A stretch of DNA of 64,000 nucleotides from the NCBI GenBank assembly GCA_945859605.1, contig OX243816.1, positions 43,008,746-43,072,745 of the forward strand, read 5' to 3'. A program made the translations under genes and the position numbers. Below the pieces are notes generated by a model. The model made no database searches. It worked only from the letters and a program-made list of their open reading frames with translations, and was not told where the DNA came from. Positions 34,262 through 44,800 of this stretch are shown piece by piece (position 1 is the stretch's first letter; each line of letters begins with the position of its first letter). This stretch comes from Lumbricus rubellus (Eukaryota; Annelida; Clitellata; Crassiclitellata; Lumbricidae).

Positions 34262-35100
34262 CAACGTTTCCTCACTTGTTAAATAAATTACGTGCAAGAG
34301 GAAACTTGGTCAACATCATTTATTCCATAAACCGTATAATTAGCTTTCGACGCCCGAAACCCAAGCACGCAACGTCTGTTCGGCCAACTTCTCGCAGATG
34401 TGTCCATTTACGTTAATTTACGGTAATGGCCCGGACAATGCGAAGGCGGGGAATAGACTGGCGTCCTCGTCGGACTCAGTCCAATATTACGCTGTTCGCC
34501 GGCTGATTGGGACAGACTCAGCCGGTGCAGAATTCGTTCGCGCGTTGAGACGCGCTCTGGTGCTAAATTACGCTAAATTACGGTACCACGACGTTTCGCG
34601 CCCTAACCAACAGTGAATGTCATTTTTCTGGTCGTTGCGATGGCGTGTGTTTCTGGCACGCTAAATGTACAATCGCTCAGTATGTCCAGTCACTGACTGC
34701 ATATAATTCAATGTATATTTCCATCACTTCCTTACTTTTACTTACTTGTTTGTTTTTCTAGTTTTTTCTTTGCTCACGTCCATATATCCTTTCTTTCTTC
34801 CTGTCTTTCTCTCTTCATCGCAATTTCTCTGTTCCTGCCGCAGCGCCCATGCATTCCGATTGAAACATCCTTAATTCATTCAATCTAATTATGTCTTACT
34901 TCTTTCCGGCATGCATCTTTAACCTCCTGCATGCATGGTCGAAAGATTCGTAGCTTTCGTCGATCTCTATCTATGCATCAAGATAACTATTCAGAGGCGC
35001 TCCCGACTCAAGCACGCGGCCAAAGAGGAACGTTTTGTGTATAATTAAGGGATCGCAGGCCACAGAGGACGATATTCCAAAAAGGGAGACCTGCAGTAAT
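34262..35100. other. Intergenic, no supported gene; SINE/LINE tail fragment
   Basis: At 34985-35015 the sequence TTCAGAGGCGCTCCCGAC is the reverse complement of the S1 SINE/LINE tail (GTCGGGAGCGCCTCTGA). A GC-rich 34380-34620 segment has no recognisable coding content. Confidence 0.4.
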
Positions 35101-35206
35101 CAAGAAAGTTAACACCCTCTTCTTTTTGTTCTTGACTGGCTTGTTCTTGTATTTCGTTTTCTTTTTGCTGTCATTTCATCCTTGTCCTTGCATAATCTTT
35201 CTTCTT

Positions 35207-35400
35207 TATTCTTCTTCTTCTTCTTCTTCTTCTTCTTCTTCTTCTTCTTCTTCTTCTTCTTCCTCCTACTCCTCTGCCTCTTCCTTCGTTTTCTTCTTCT
35301 CGTCCTTCTCGTTCGTCTTCCCCTATCCTCTTCCTCTTTCTCCTTCTCCTTCTCCTCCTCCTCCTCCTCCTCCTCCTCTTCCTTCTCCTCCTCTTCTGCG
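35207..35400. repeat. (CTT)n/(TCC)n polypyrimidine tract
   Basis: CTT triplets (35210-35262) then TCC/TTC mixtures. Long serine- or lysine-rich frames on either strand are artefacts. Confidence 0.95.
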
Positions 35401-35670
35401 TCTTCGATCATCGATCGGTGCCTTCTGCATTGTAAAAATCTTAACCATAGAAATAATTGTTAGATTAAATTTGATTAAACCATACACAATACATGCATAC
35501 AAGTCAACAAAATCGCAATGCAGAAGGCGTCGTCAATCAATGACCCCCCCTCAACCCCTTTATAAACAAAGCCAGGCACGCAAAGGTACCGCGCACCGGA
35601 ACCACCGCGGCACCAATTCACACAACGGTCTCGCGCGAAGAAACCACGCATGCGCGTTACGCAAGCGCAT

Positions 35671-35691
35671 TGACCTTCATTGTTAAGGTCA
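35671..35691. promoter_or_regulatory. Everted nuclear-receptor half-site pair
   Basis: TGACCT (35671-35676) and AGGTCA (35686-35691) face outward with a 9-bp spacer, about 6 kb upstream of the Hox gene. The half-sites match retinoid/orphan receptor sites; the spacing is unusual, so function is uncertain. Confidence 0.2.
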
Positions 35692-35731
35692 CACGCAACG
35701 CTTCGCTCCATCATCTAAGTTTGTATTGCCA

Positions 35732-35734
<3 letters not shown>

Positions 35735-35761
<27 letters not shown>
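35735..35761. repeat. (CAG)9 triplet repeat
   Basis: Nine CAG units. They would encode glutamine in the plus frame starting at 35726, but no splice sites or other coding evidence support an exon. Confidence 0.95.
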
Positions 35762-35762
<1 letters not shown>

Positions 35763-36908
35763 CGGTTGCATGCAGCATCCCTCTGCATTCATCGTCACCG
35801 GCGCCTAATTATACGGTTGATGAAGAAGCAGAATCTAAACAAAGATGGCAATCACACGAGTCTAACTATAGGCATGACCCGAAAGGTGTTCCTATTTTGC
35901 TGTATAGCCTATATACGAGATGATGGATTTCAACGTTGCGTTACACTTTGTCTGAGGCACATGTCAGAATCACAAGTCGACTGCGGTTCTGTCTAAATAG
36001 CCTATTATGAGGACTGGTGCATGGTATACAGTGGGAAAGCCTTGTGTGTATACTGTACACAGTGTACAGTAATTGCTTTTGACGTTTTGAATTGAAAGGT
36101 TTAATGAAAGATGCTGCTCTCTGCATGCATGCACAAAATGACGTCGGGTTTTCTTTCTGAAATTCTCACGTATACAGTTGCCCATCATAAAGTCCAATAT
36201 GTAGCTATATATAACTGCCTGTATTCTTTTTAATTTTTTCTTTATAATTATATATGTTATATATATATATATATATCTTTTTCCATAGCTCATAATTCAC
36301 TCTCATTGATACTTCTTATAAATTCTCTCCATTCTTTAAATTCTTGCTCCCTTGCAAGCCAATCCATGCAGACATCCATAATCCATTCATCCATTCCTGC
36401 AGTTGTCCATGCATCTAGTAATCCATATAATTATCTATCCATTCGTCCATCCATCCATCCATACATTCATCCATCCATGCGCATGTTTCCATCCGACACT
36501 CTATCATACTTTTTCCTCTTTAATATATACATTCACAATACATACAGGGTGGCGCAAAATAAACCGGGCTTTTAGTTTTTGCAATTGCATCGCTTGAATA
36601 ATCAAAGTAATTATCGAAAAATGGCATTGGTTTGGCATTTAATATAATATTGAATGAACTGTAAAATTTCAGAATTTTCTGAATGAGTAATAAATTTTAA
36701 AAAAGTGATGTTCAATATGTCCTCCGTTTGCTGCGATAACCAATTATAATCGCTTGCGAAACTGTCCAATAGCCCGGTTGATAGTGTCCTCGCTGATTTC
36801 GTCCCAGCATGCGGTCAGAACTTCTTTCAAATGTTCAATATCTCGAATTCTCTGCCTGTATATACAAGCTGCTTAAGCATTCCCCAGATCCAATATAGTC
36901 TACGGGAT

Positions 36909-38237
36909 CAGGCGCGGATTCAGAGGGAGGCGGAGCTGGCGTACGCCCCCCCTAAACCTGAGCAAATGTTCTCAAACTAAACTGACCTAAAACTAATATA
37001 ATTGCAATTTGGGAATAGGATGTTTGAAGTAGCATGGACCGGCAGTATGGAGCTCTCTTACCGGAGCTCTCTTACCTACTTACCTGAGTTGCTAGCAGAC
37101 GTTGCCCACGTGACCAATGACTTTTGCCTTGAAGTCATTCACAAAGTTCATGTACAGACAAAATTTACGTAAATAGAAATTGGTCAAATTAAAAATATGT
37201 CGAGTGGTCCGCCGTCAAAACGGCTTAAACAAGAAGTTTTAACATTCGCGAATAAGCTGACTGCCGTTGGTAAGACATAAGCCTATCTTAGGCCTAAATC
37301 TCAAAAGATGGCATATGATTATCATTATAATTTTTGAAATTCGCCGTGCTGATTATAGCCGCCGAAAGATACTCTGCGCGGGAAGGGGGGGTAAGGGGAC
37401 TGAGGTCCGGACCGGTGTGAATCCGGGATGGCGGTGGAAGGGGGCCGAGGTTCGGCCCGGTGTGAGTTCGGGCTGGCGGAGAAAGGGGACTGAGGTTTGG
37501 CCCGGTGTGAGTCCGGGCTGGCGGGAGAAGGGTGTTGAGTCCGGATTGGCGGAGGAAGGGGCTGAGATTCACAAGGACAGCAATTTTGAATTTTGCAACA
37601 ATAGCACGTCGATGCTTATGCTAATAGAATGCACCGCAGACCGTGATGTACCCGTAAAACCCCCTACATGTGACATGCCCCTATAGGGTTTTTCTATAAT
37701 TATAGTAGGCCTACCCATATGACAGTATAGTGAGTATATACTTAAAAACTTGTTAGGCTATATAGGCCTAAACTTTTAACTTTTGTGATTATATTAAAGA
37801 CTAAGCCCATTTCTTTTACAATAAAATTTTGACATTCTCATACTGGTAGCTAGTGTGCGACTCTGCAAAACGAGTTCTTATTTAAGTTTTCATGATTTTA
37901 TCGTTCATAAATAGCTGGCAAAAAAGAGCCTTAAAAAGGCTCAAGTTGAGGTCAACAGAGCTAAAAATGCGCTGGCGGCTGGGGCTCCGCCCCAGACCCC
38001 GCTGGGGGAGCTTACGACGCTCCCCCAGACCCCCCTAGTCGGTATGGGCTTCGTGCCTTCGGCACTCGCAGCTTCGCGCCTTCGACGCTTCATAAAAAAA
38101 TCACAAATGTTCTAGTTGGGCTTAGGGCTTCAGCTCCCCAAACCTGAAATCCTAGCGCCGCCACTGTATGTATATTTACGGGATTGGATTGGTAGTATTT
38201 ACGCCCCCCCTAACCAGAAATCCTGGATCCGCCCCTG
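36909..38237. mobile_element. 1.33-kb nested DNA transposon with 5-bp TSD
   Basis: Ends CAGGCGCGGATTCAG (left) and, inverted, CAGGGGCGGATCCAG (right). GGGAT flanks both ends (36904-36908, 38238-38242). Removing the element and one GGGAT restores a continuous DLYPVDY reading of the mariner transposase, so the 5-bp duplication is real. The interior has a 45-bp minisatellite and a GC-rich stem-like block (37985-38035) but no transposase. The terminal style resembles the 6909-7215 MITE, which instead has an 8-bp duplication. Confidence 0.85.
37380..37570. repeat. 45-bp minisatellite, about 3.5-4 copies
   Basis: Units of the form GGGACTGAGGTCCGG..CCGGTGTGAGTCCGGG..TGGCGG, open on both strands because 45 is a multiple of three (minus-strand PPARTHTGPNLSPL repeats). 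Confidence 0.9.
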
Positions 38238-38989
38238 GGGATACAAGTCCGGACTGTTCAGTGGCCAATTTTCTGGTTCAATGAAGTCTGGAACGTGAGC
38301 AGTGTGAAAAGCAACTGTTTTTCGTGAACGATGAGCAGGTGCTCCATCCTGTTGGAAAGTGAAATTGTCACCAGAGTGAGCTATAGTGTCTGGCAGTAAT
38401 ACGCTGAACAGTTCTACGAGATATACCAGTTTGACGTTCAATTTCTCTCGGAGATTTGCTTGTTCCCGCGGTTGGTCTTCTTGACTTGAAATCAGTTCCT
38501 CGACCTTCGCTACGTTATCAGCCGTACGAACTGATCGCGGTCGACCGCTACCCTGTTTTCTTTTAGTGTCGCCAGTTTCGTCGATCCTTTTAATCAAATC
38601 ATTCAACGTGTTTCGCTTCCATTGTCGTTGTGGGAATTCTCTAATCATTCGAAGCGAACCCCATCCTTTTTCGAGTCTTAACGCACGAATTAACGATTTA
38701 TCATCAATTGTCAGCAGACGCTTCGCCATGACGGTACAAAGAATAGTTAACGCCATATAGAATACTTGATGTCAGTTTTATTTTATGTAGCGCTCTCATT
38801 TTTTGTGTCATTTCTGTCTAAGATAGTTTTAAAGTGATAATTACTTTGATTATTCAAGCGATGCAATTGCAAAAACTAATAGCCCGGTTTATTTTGCGCC
38901 AACCTGTATATATATATATATACATGTAAGTGCATACATGCAAACCTACATACATACACGGATACATTGCATACATGTATATACATGCA

Positions 38990-39164
38990 CATACATGTAT
39001 ATAGGCTACATGCATGCATACATAGACTATTCGATTGTAAAGCAGACATCAATTACATCGTGTGATATCAATGTTTACTGAAGCGCGCATTTTTTTAGTT
39101 CCATGGTGCATGGCACTGATGATGGTGAGATTGGTACTGATGCTGCATGGTTATTAAACGCAGA
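38990..39164. other. Intergenic, no gene
   Basis: ATGC/ACAT-rich sequence, nothing supported. Confidence 0.4.
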
Positions 39165-39295
39165 CGATGACAATGATGACAATGATGACAACGATGACAA
39201 TGATGACAATGATGACAATGATGACAATGATGACAATGATGACAATGATGACAATGATGACAATGATGACAATGATGACAATGATGACTCAGACA
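39165..39295. repeat. 9-bp minisatellite (GACAATGAT)n
   Basis: About 14 copies; translates as (DND)n on the plus strand and SSL or HHC repeats on the minus strand. Confidence 0.97.
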
Positions 39296-40068
39296 ATTAA
39301 AATATAACAATCATGATTCGCATTTCCAGCATGCAAACGTGAGCCGGCAAGTCGCCCTGTCCTGCATGTCTCTCTTTTTATATATCATTATCTCTGTCTC
39401 TCTCTCTTTCTATGTCTGTCTTTGTCTCTCTGCTTCTGCTTCTGCTTGTGCCGCTGCTCCTGCCTCTCTCCCTGTCCCTGCATGCCCTGCCCCTGCCTGT
39501 ATATCTGTAACTCTCTCTCTCACTGTCTCTGTCTCTGCATGTCTCTCTGTTTCACTCTCTCTTTCTCAGTCTGTCTCTGTCTCTGCCTGCATATTATATA
39601 TGCATATATACCGACCTCTATATTATTATGTCATATTTTGGAGTATAGACCTTGTGCAGGCCTACATAATCATATATAAGTATATATATTTTATATATTA
39701 TGAAAAACTTCGTATTCATCATATCATGGGTATAATTAGGCCTAAATAAGTAGTATGCTTAGTATATATATATATATATAATTATAATGAACACGTGAAA
39801 TATTATTATCCGAACCCACTGTACCCACACACGCACATATTGGCCAATAGACTATATATAGATCTACGTTATATACAATGTATTAGTACAAGTGATTTTA
39901 TGTATATTATAAATATATACGGAATACATATATAACTATATAGATTATTTCAATATATAGAATGAATATGATATCTGAAATCTATAGTCTACTATATTCG
40001 TCCATATTCTCGTCGTTTCCCGGCATGCTCTGCAGAGGGACAGCAAGGGATTGCCTCATCGGCAGACC

Positions 40069-40094
<26 letters not shown>

Positions 40095-40099
<5 letters not shown>

Positions 40100-40345
40100 C
40101 GAGGAAAAGCGCGGCGGGAGGCAGCGCGCGAGAGGCACTTGCCGTCGTTCGCTTGGCGCGCGTTCGTCGGTCCGTTGGTGCGTCGCTGCGTGGCTCGTAT
40201 ACGTCAGCGTCGGCGGCGACTGGACAATGGGGGTCAGCGAGGAATTGGGGGAGGAAGAAATTGGGGAGAGTGACTGAATCAATTCTTATTTATATCGGTC
40301 GGGGTATTGCGAGGACCGACTTAGTCGAGATCGGTTGTTGTCGAA
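40095..40345. promoter_or_regulatory. CpG-rich block upstream of the Hox gene
   Basis: A sharply GC- and CpG-rich 250 bp (GGAAAAGCGCGGCGGGAGGC, GTCGGCGGCGACTGG) in AT-rich surroundings, following an (AT)n run. It lies 1.5 kb before the Hox coding start and may be a promoter or non-coding exon. No initiator or splice site was identified with confidence. Confidence 0.35.
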
Positions 40346-40649
40346 GCGTCGTTTGTTCAGGCTTATAAGGATGGAGGATGCTGAGGGGGCGGTGTTTATT
40401 TCGGTGTTTAGTATAAACGGTGTCAGCTGTTGTTTAGAAGAAATTAACCGTTGTTTGTTTATATGTGTACCGGTCGGCGTTTGTGCGGTTTCGTTTAACA
40501 ACGGGTTTGATTTCCTTATACTGTGCACGTGTGTGATTGGTATAATTATTACAATAATAATTCGTAATTATAGCTATATGTGTGTCACAAAAAATAATTT
40601 ATATGGATATACCATTAGATCAATTTTCCTTTCATATTCATCAATGATT

Positions 40650-40968
40650 CATCAATAATCTTCATCATCGTCATAATCATCTTTATCATCGTCATAATCA
40701 TCCTCATCATCGTCATAATGCATCTTCATCATCGTCATAATTATCCTCATCATCGTCATGATCATCTTCATCATCGTCATAATCATCCTCATCATCGTCA
40801 TAATTATCCTCATCATCGTCATGATCATCTTCATCATCGTCATAATCATCTTCATCATCGTCATAATTATCCTCATCATCGTCATGATCATCTTCATCAT
40901 CGTCATAATCATCTTCATCATCGTCATAATCATCTTCATCATCGTCATAATCATCTTCATCATCGTTG
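40650..40968. repeat. 21-bp minisatellite
   Basis: About 15 units of CATCATCGTCATAATCATCYT with C/T and A/G variants that alternate in groups, suggesting higher-order duplication. Seven-residue repeats (MIMTMMK, HLHHRHN) in its frames are artefacts. Confidence 0.95.
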
Positions 40969-41284
40969 AAATTGCCATCGTTAATTGTTCATTGTCATCT
41001 TCATCGCCATAAAATTATTATAGCCATCGTCTTTATCATCAAAAGTAGCAACACATTACTATTACTTACATGTACGTGCGCATGAGTGACTGAAAAAGAA
41101 GTCACGTGTAAGCTTATATTTCATTCTAATCTAATATAGATCTATTCACTTCCATCTTGGTTTATTCAACTTTAATCTACTGCAATATTTATTTATTCAA
41201 TACCATGTCATCATAATGAAGTAAGTAATTAATGGATGAATGGATTAATGAATTAATTAATCAGTTCATAAATGAATATATGCA

Positions 41285-41572
41285 TGGGTGGACGACTGAA
41301 TGAACGAACGAATGAATAAATGAATGAATGAATTAATTAATTAATTAATTAATGAACGATTGATCGAACGGACGAATGAACGAACGAATGATTGAATGAA
41401 TGATTGATTGATTGATTGATTGAATGAATGAAAGAATGAATGACTGAATGAATGAATGATTGATTGATTGAATGAACGAATGAATGAACGAATGAACGAA
41501 TGAACGATTGATCGGACGGACGAATGAATGAATGAATGAATGAATGAATGAATGAATGAATGAAAGATTGCC
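41285..41572. repeat. (GAAT)n-rich microsatellite just upstream of the Hox gene
   Basis: GAAT, GATT and GAAC tetramers, purest at 41521-41565. It ends about 250 bp before the Hox start codon. Confidence 0.95.
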
Positions 41573-41649
41573 ATAAGGATAAGCGGTGTATAACCGGAGA
41601 AAGGTTCCGGCTGGTGAAAGATGGATGAAGAGGCGATCCGTCATCTTTC

Positions 41650-41663
41650 GTTTCCATGGTAAC
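41650..41663. promoter_or_regulatory. RFX X-box palindrome 160 bp before the Hox ATG
   Basis: GTTTCCATGGTAAC, two RFX half-sites (GTTNCC/GGNAAC) spaced by two bases. RFX factors bind such X-boxes. Position is consistent with a proximal promoter or 5' UTR. Confidence 0.35.
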
Positions 41664-41681
41664 TGATTCTTCCATCTTTGA

Positions 41682-41693
41682 AGGTCAAGGTCA
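41682..41693 (+). promoter_or_regulatory. Tandem AGGTCA nuclear-receptor site
   Basis: AGGTCAAGGTCA, a zero-spaced direct repeat that contains the extended monomer site TCAAGGTCA used by ERR, NR5A and NR4A-type receptors. It lies 132 bp before the Hox start. The identical 12-mer occurs again at 42712-42723. Confidence 0.35.
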
Positions 41694-41824
41694 CGCGTCG
41701 CATAAATCAAAGTTAGTTCCGGTTGAACGATTTCGATCGTCTGCTCCTACTCCTCCTCTTCGTCGTTGTCCTCCTCATCATCATCCTCATCATCCTGCTC
41801 CTTCTTCTGCACGCATCATTGACG

Positions 41825-44800
41825 ATGATGAACTCCTACTACGACCATCCTGCGTTCGGCTACGGTGCTGCCTGCAGTGGGGGCCTCGCAACCCAGAACC
41901 CCATCCCCGACTCCGGCATGCTACCCCCCGACGGAATCACCCATTTGATGGACCATCATCAACAGCACCCTCGGACAGCTTACCCCACTGCAGGGGCCAT
42001 GGACCCCTTCAGGAGGGGCTGTTCATTCAGGGGTACGACGATGCAGGACGTTGGGGGACCCTTCAACGACGGAGGCAGCGGCGGCTACGGAGGGTACTTT
42101 AATTACATCGGGCGCTACAGAAATAACCAACCGATGATGAACGGAACGGGGGGCACGTGCCCCGAAGTCCCCTACGACTACATCGTCCCTCCCAACCACC
42201 ACCAACGCTACAACGGCTACTGCGATGAACAGATGCCTATCCCTCCCTCACATAACGGCGCTAAACAAATGACCTCGATGACCTGCCCTGCGATGGACGT
42301 ACTACCCACACCGGAAGTGGAGCTGGACTACGTCGACCGGTCGTCGTTCATTTCCGGTTCGGGGCTCTGCCACGATGCGACGGGTACCCTCACCGGAAGC
42401 TACGACGTGCGCCACCTGCAGGCGATGGCCGGGTACGGACTTCAGGGTAAACCGGAAGTGGGTTCGGACGCCTGCCTCCCGCACCGGATGTACGACCCCG
42501 GATCCGTTTCTGCCGGATCGCCCTACTCGCCGCAGTCGGACAACAGTCGATCCTCTGAGCCGGAAACGGAAGACGAGGAGGAGGATGATGAAGAGGAGGA
42601 GGAGACGTCACGTGACCGACTGAAGGATAAACCGGAAGTGAATGGCGGCGGTGGTGGCGGAGGGGGTGGCAGGCACCAGATCTACCCGTGGATGCGGCGG
42701 ATACACTCAGGAGGTCAAGGTCAGGGAAGAATATATAGGCGCATTCTATGGCTCCTTTTTTTTATCAAACTCTTGAACTGCTTGCCTGTTTGATATTGTA
42801 ATATACGTTAAGCGACTTCATGAGGTTATGTATGGCGCTATATAAATGTTCATATAGGCCTGCAATAAATTTCATTTTGCTCGTTTGTTTGTTTGTATAC
42901 GCGCAGTTGTCATAGAGCCCATTCAAGCTATTTTGCATGATGACGCAACATATACTGGTATACAATGCATACATACATGCATGGCGTAATTTCTTCGTTT
43001 GGACAATTACTTTAGCTCTTGTTTTTAAGGGTATACTACATAGCTCCGAAAATCACAGTTCCGAAAATCAAAGCTCCGAAAATCAAAGCTCCGAAAATCA
43101 CATTTCCGAAATTCAAAAGATTATATACTTCAAAGCTCCGAAAAGTCAAAGCTCCGAAAATCAAACCTCCGAAAATCAAACTTCCGAAAATCAGCGATTA
43201 CCATGGCTTGAGTGATTCGAAATGTAAAAGCTCATTTAAACTTTAAATTTTATTATTATAATAAAATATAAACTGACGGACACAATAAAACTTTGGATAC
43301 AATAGTGTAATATTAAGAATAATGTTATATAAGTTCTCTGGAATATAATATTAATATTATTATATTGGCTCTTACAATATTCAACAAGAATGTCAGAAGA
43401 ACACAAGACTGTCACTATTGTTATACATAAATCCTAAATGTGCCCGTTATGCAGCAAAATGTAGCTTGACAAGGTCTCCGATGATTGAACGACCCACAGG
43501 GCAACGTAGCCCTCCAGGTGGAGCAGCTACTCCTGGCTCACCCATCACACGGCGCAAGCCATGGTAATCGCTGATGCGTAACAGTCTAATGCTGAGGAAC
43601 GTTTAATAAAGCTCTAAGCAATTCAACTTCGCTGAAGTTTCACAAGCACACCAAAGCTAGCCCCCTTTGATTCTTGGTCAAACAAAAGCGATTCAAATTC
43701 CTGCTCTTTCAAGTCCGACCATTAAAAACTCTCAGCAATTTTCGGAAGTTTGATTTTCGGAGGTTAGATTTTCGGAGCTTTGACTTTTCGGAGCTTTGAC
43801 TTTTCGTAGCTTTGACTTTTCGTAGCTTTGATTTCTCAACAGTTAACTTTCGGAGCTGTGAATTTCGGAGCTTTGATTTTCGGAGCAATGCAGTGCACCC
43901 GTTTTTAATGTGGGCACTAAAATTAATAAACATTACATTGGACGGATCTAAGGTGAGAGTTCAAAATGGGCCATGAAAGGTCCGCTGAACTTTCCATTCA
44001 ACAGATGGCGCATAGGTAAACTGAGTAGGAGAGAATTTTGGCGCCTTGCAAGGCTGCCGACATTTAAATTCGACTCCGTTAACTGCAGGATTGTATTCAT
44101 ACTGCGCTGTCATACAGTTTGAAAATAGACGATGATTATTTATGACAATAATTTTGTGAGGTGCGGTGGTGTATAGTGGTGGTGTTCAGTGCTTTGGAGT
44201 CGGAGGGTTCCAGGCTTGAATCCACCACAAGCCGCCGAGTAGGGACCTTGAGCAAAGTCGCTCTTCAATCATCAATTTAATTAATTAATTAATTAATTAA
44301 TATATTAATTAATTAATTAATTAATTAATTAATTCATTCATTCATTCATTCGTTCAGAGACGGAAACTCGCGAACCATGTGCCTGCTTTCATGTGGGCAT
44401 GTATACTATTGTACATAAAATTACTGAAAAGTTTAAATGTATTTGTGTAAGCTTACATGTATGTACAGTATGTATATTCATGTAAGTATGTATGTAAGTA
44501 TGCATGCATGTATGTATGTATCTGCCGTATACTATAATACTATACATATATGCAATTATGCATGAAATGTACAGTAGTGGGGCGCGGTGGTTTAGTGATG
44601 GCGTCGTTGCCTTGGAGCTGGAAGGTTCAAGGTTCGAATCCACCTCGCCGCGTAAGGACCTTGGACAAGTCCTTCACTCACAATTGCTTAGCGCTTCGGC
44701 GTGAAACTCCGATGCAGTGTCCGCTCTGCATTCGGGAGCGCCTCTGAGTAAGGTGAGCTTGAAGGGGCGCTATGACAAGTGCACATACAAACAAAATACA

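Larger units (their letters stand above)
36744..38729 (-). pseudogene. Mariner transposase, internally deleted and split
   Basis: The upstream part (38729 down to 38238) reads MAKRLLTIDDKSLIRALRL, then KRIDETGDTKRKQGSGRPRS (the HTH region). An internal deletion joins it to FQQDGAPAHRSRKTV and NSPDLYP. The DNA-binding half and the second catalytic-Asp region survive but the middle of the catalytic domain is missing. The open frame then runs into the nested element. Beyond that element the C-terminus resumes as PVDY and, after a frame change, RQRIRDIEHLKEVL..DTINRAIGQFRKRL, ending at a TAA (36744-36746). It cannot make an active transposase. Confidence 0.88.
36545..38906. mobile_element. Tc1/mariner-type element, interrupted by a nested transposon
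   Basis: Ends CAGGGTGGCGCAAAATAAAC and, inverted on the right, CAGGTTGGCGCAAAATAAAC. The inverse match extends about 70 bp through CAATTGCATCGCTTGAATAA. TA dinucleotides flank both ends (36543-36544, 38907-38908). Minus-strand transposase fragments lie on both sides of the insertion at 36909-38237. Confidence 0.9.

Noticed and set aside
35109..35463. Poly-Ser and Lys/Glu-rich frames on both strands
   Set aside because: Products of the CTT/TCC tract.
39095..39310. Acidic (DND)n protein
   Set aside because: A 9-bp minisatellite open on both strands.
41723..41824. N-terminal extension of the Hox frame (MNDFDRLLLLLLFVV..)
   Set aside because: It is a translated CTC/ATC-rich 5' region. Hox proteins start with a short MxSY-type sequence, which begins at 41825.
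44577..44790. tRNA gene suggested by GGTTCGAATCC
   Set aside because: The match is confined to A- and B-box words. The sequence continues into a 200-bp body and LINE-type tail repeated elsewhere, so it is a SINE.
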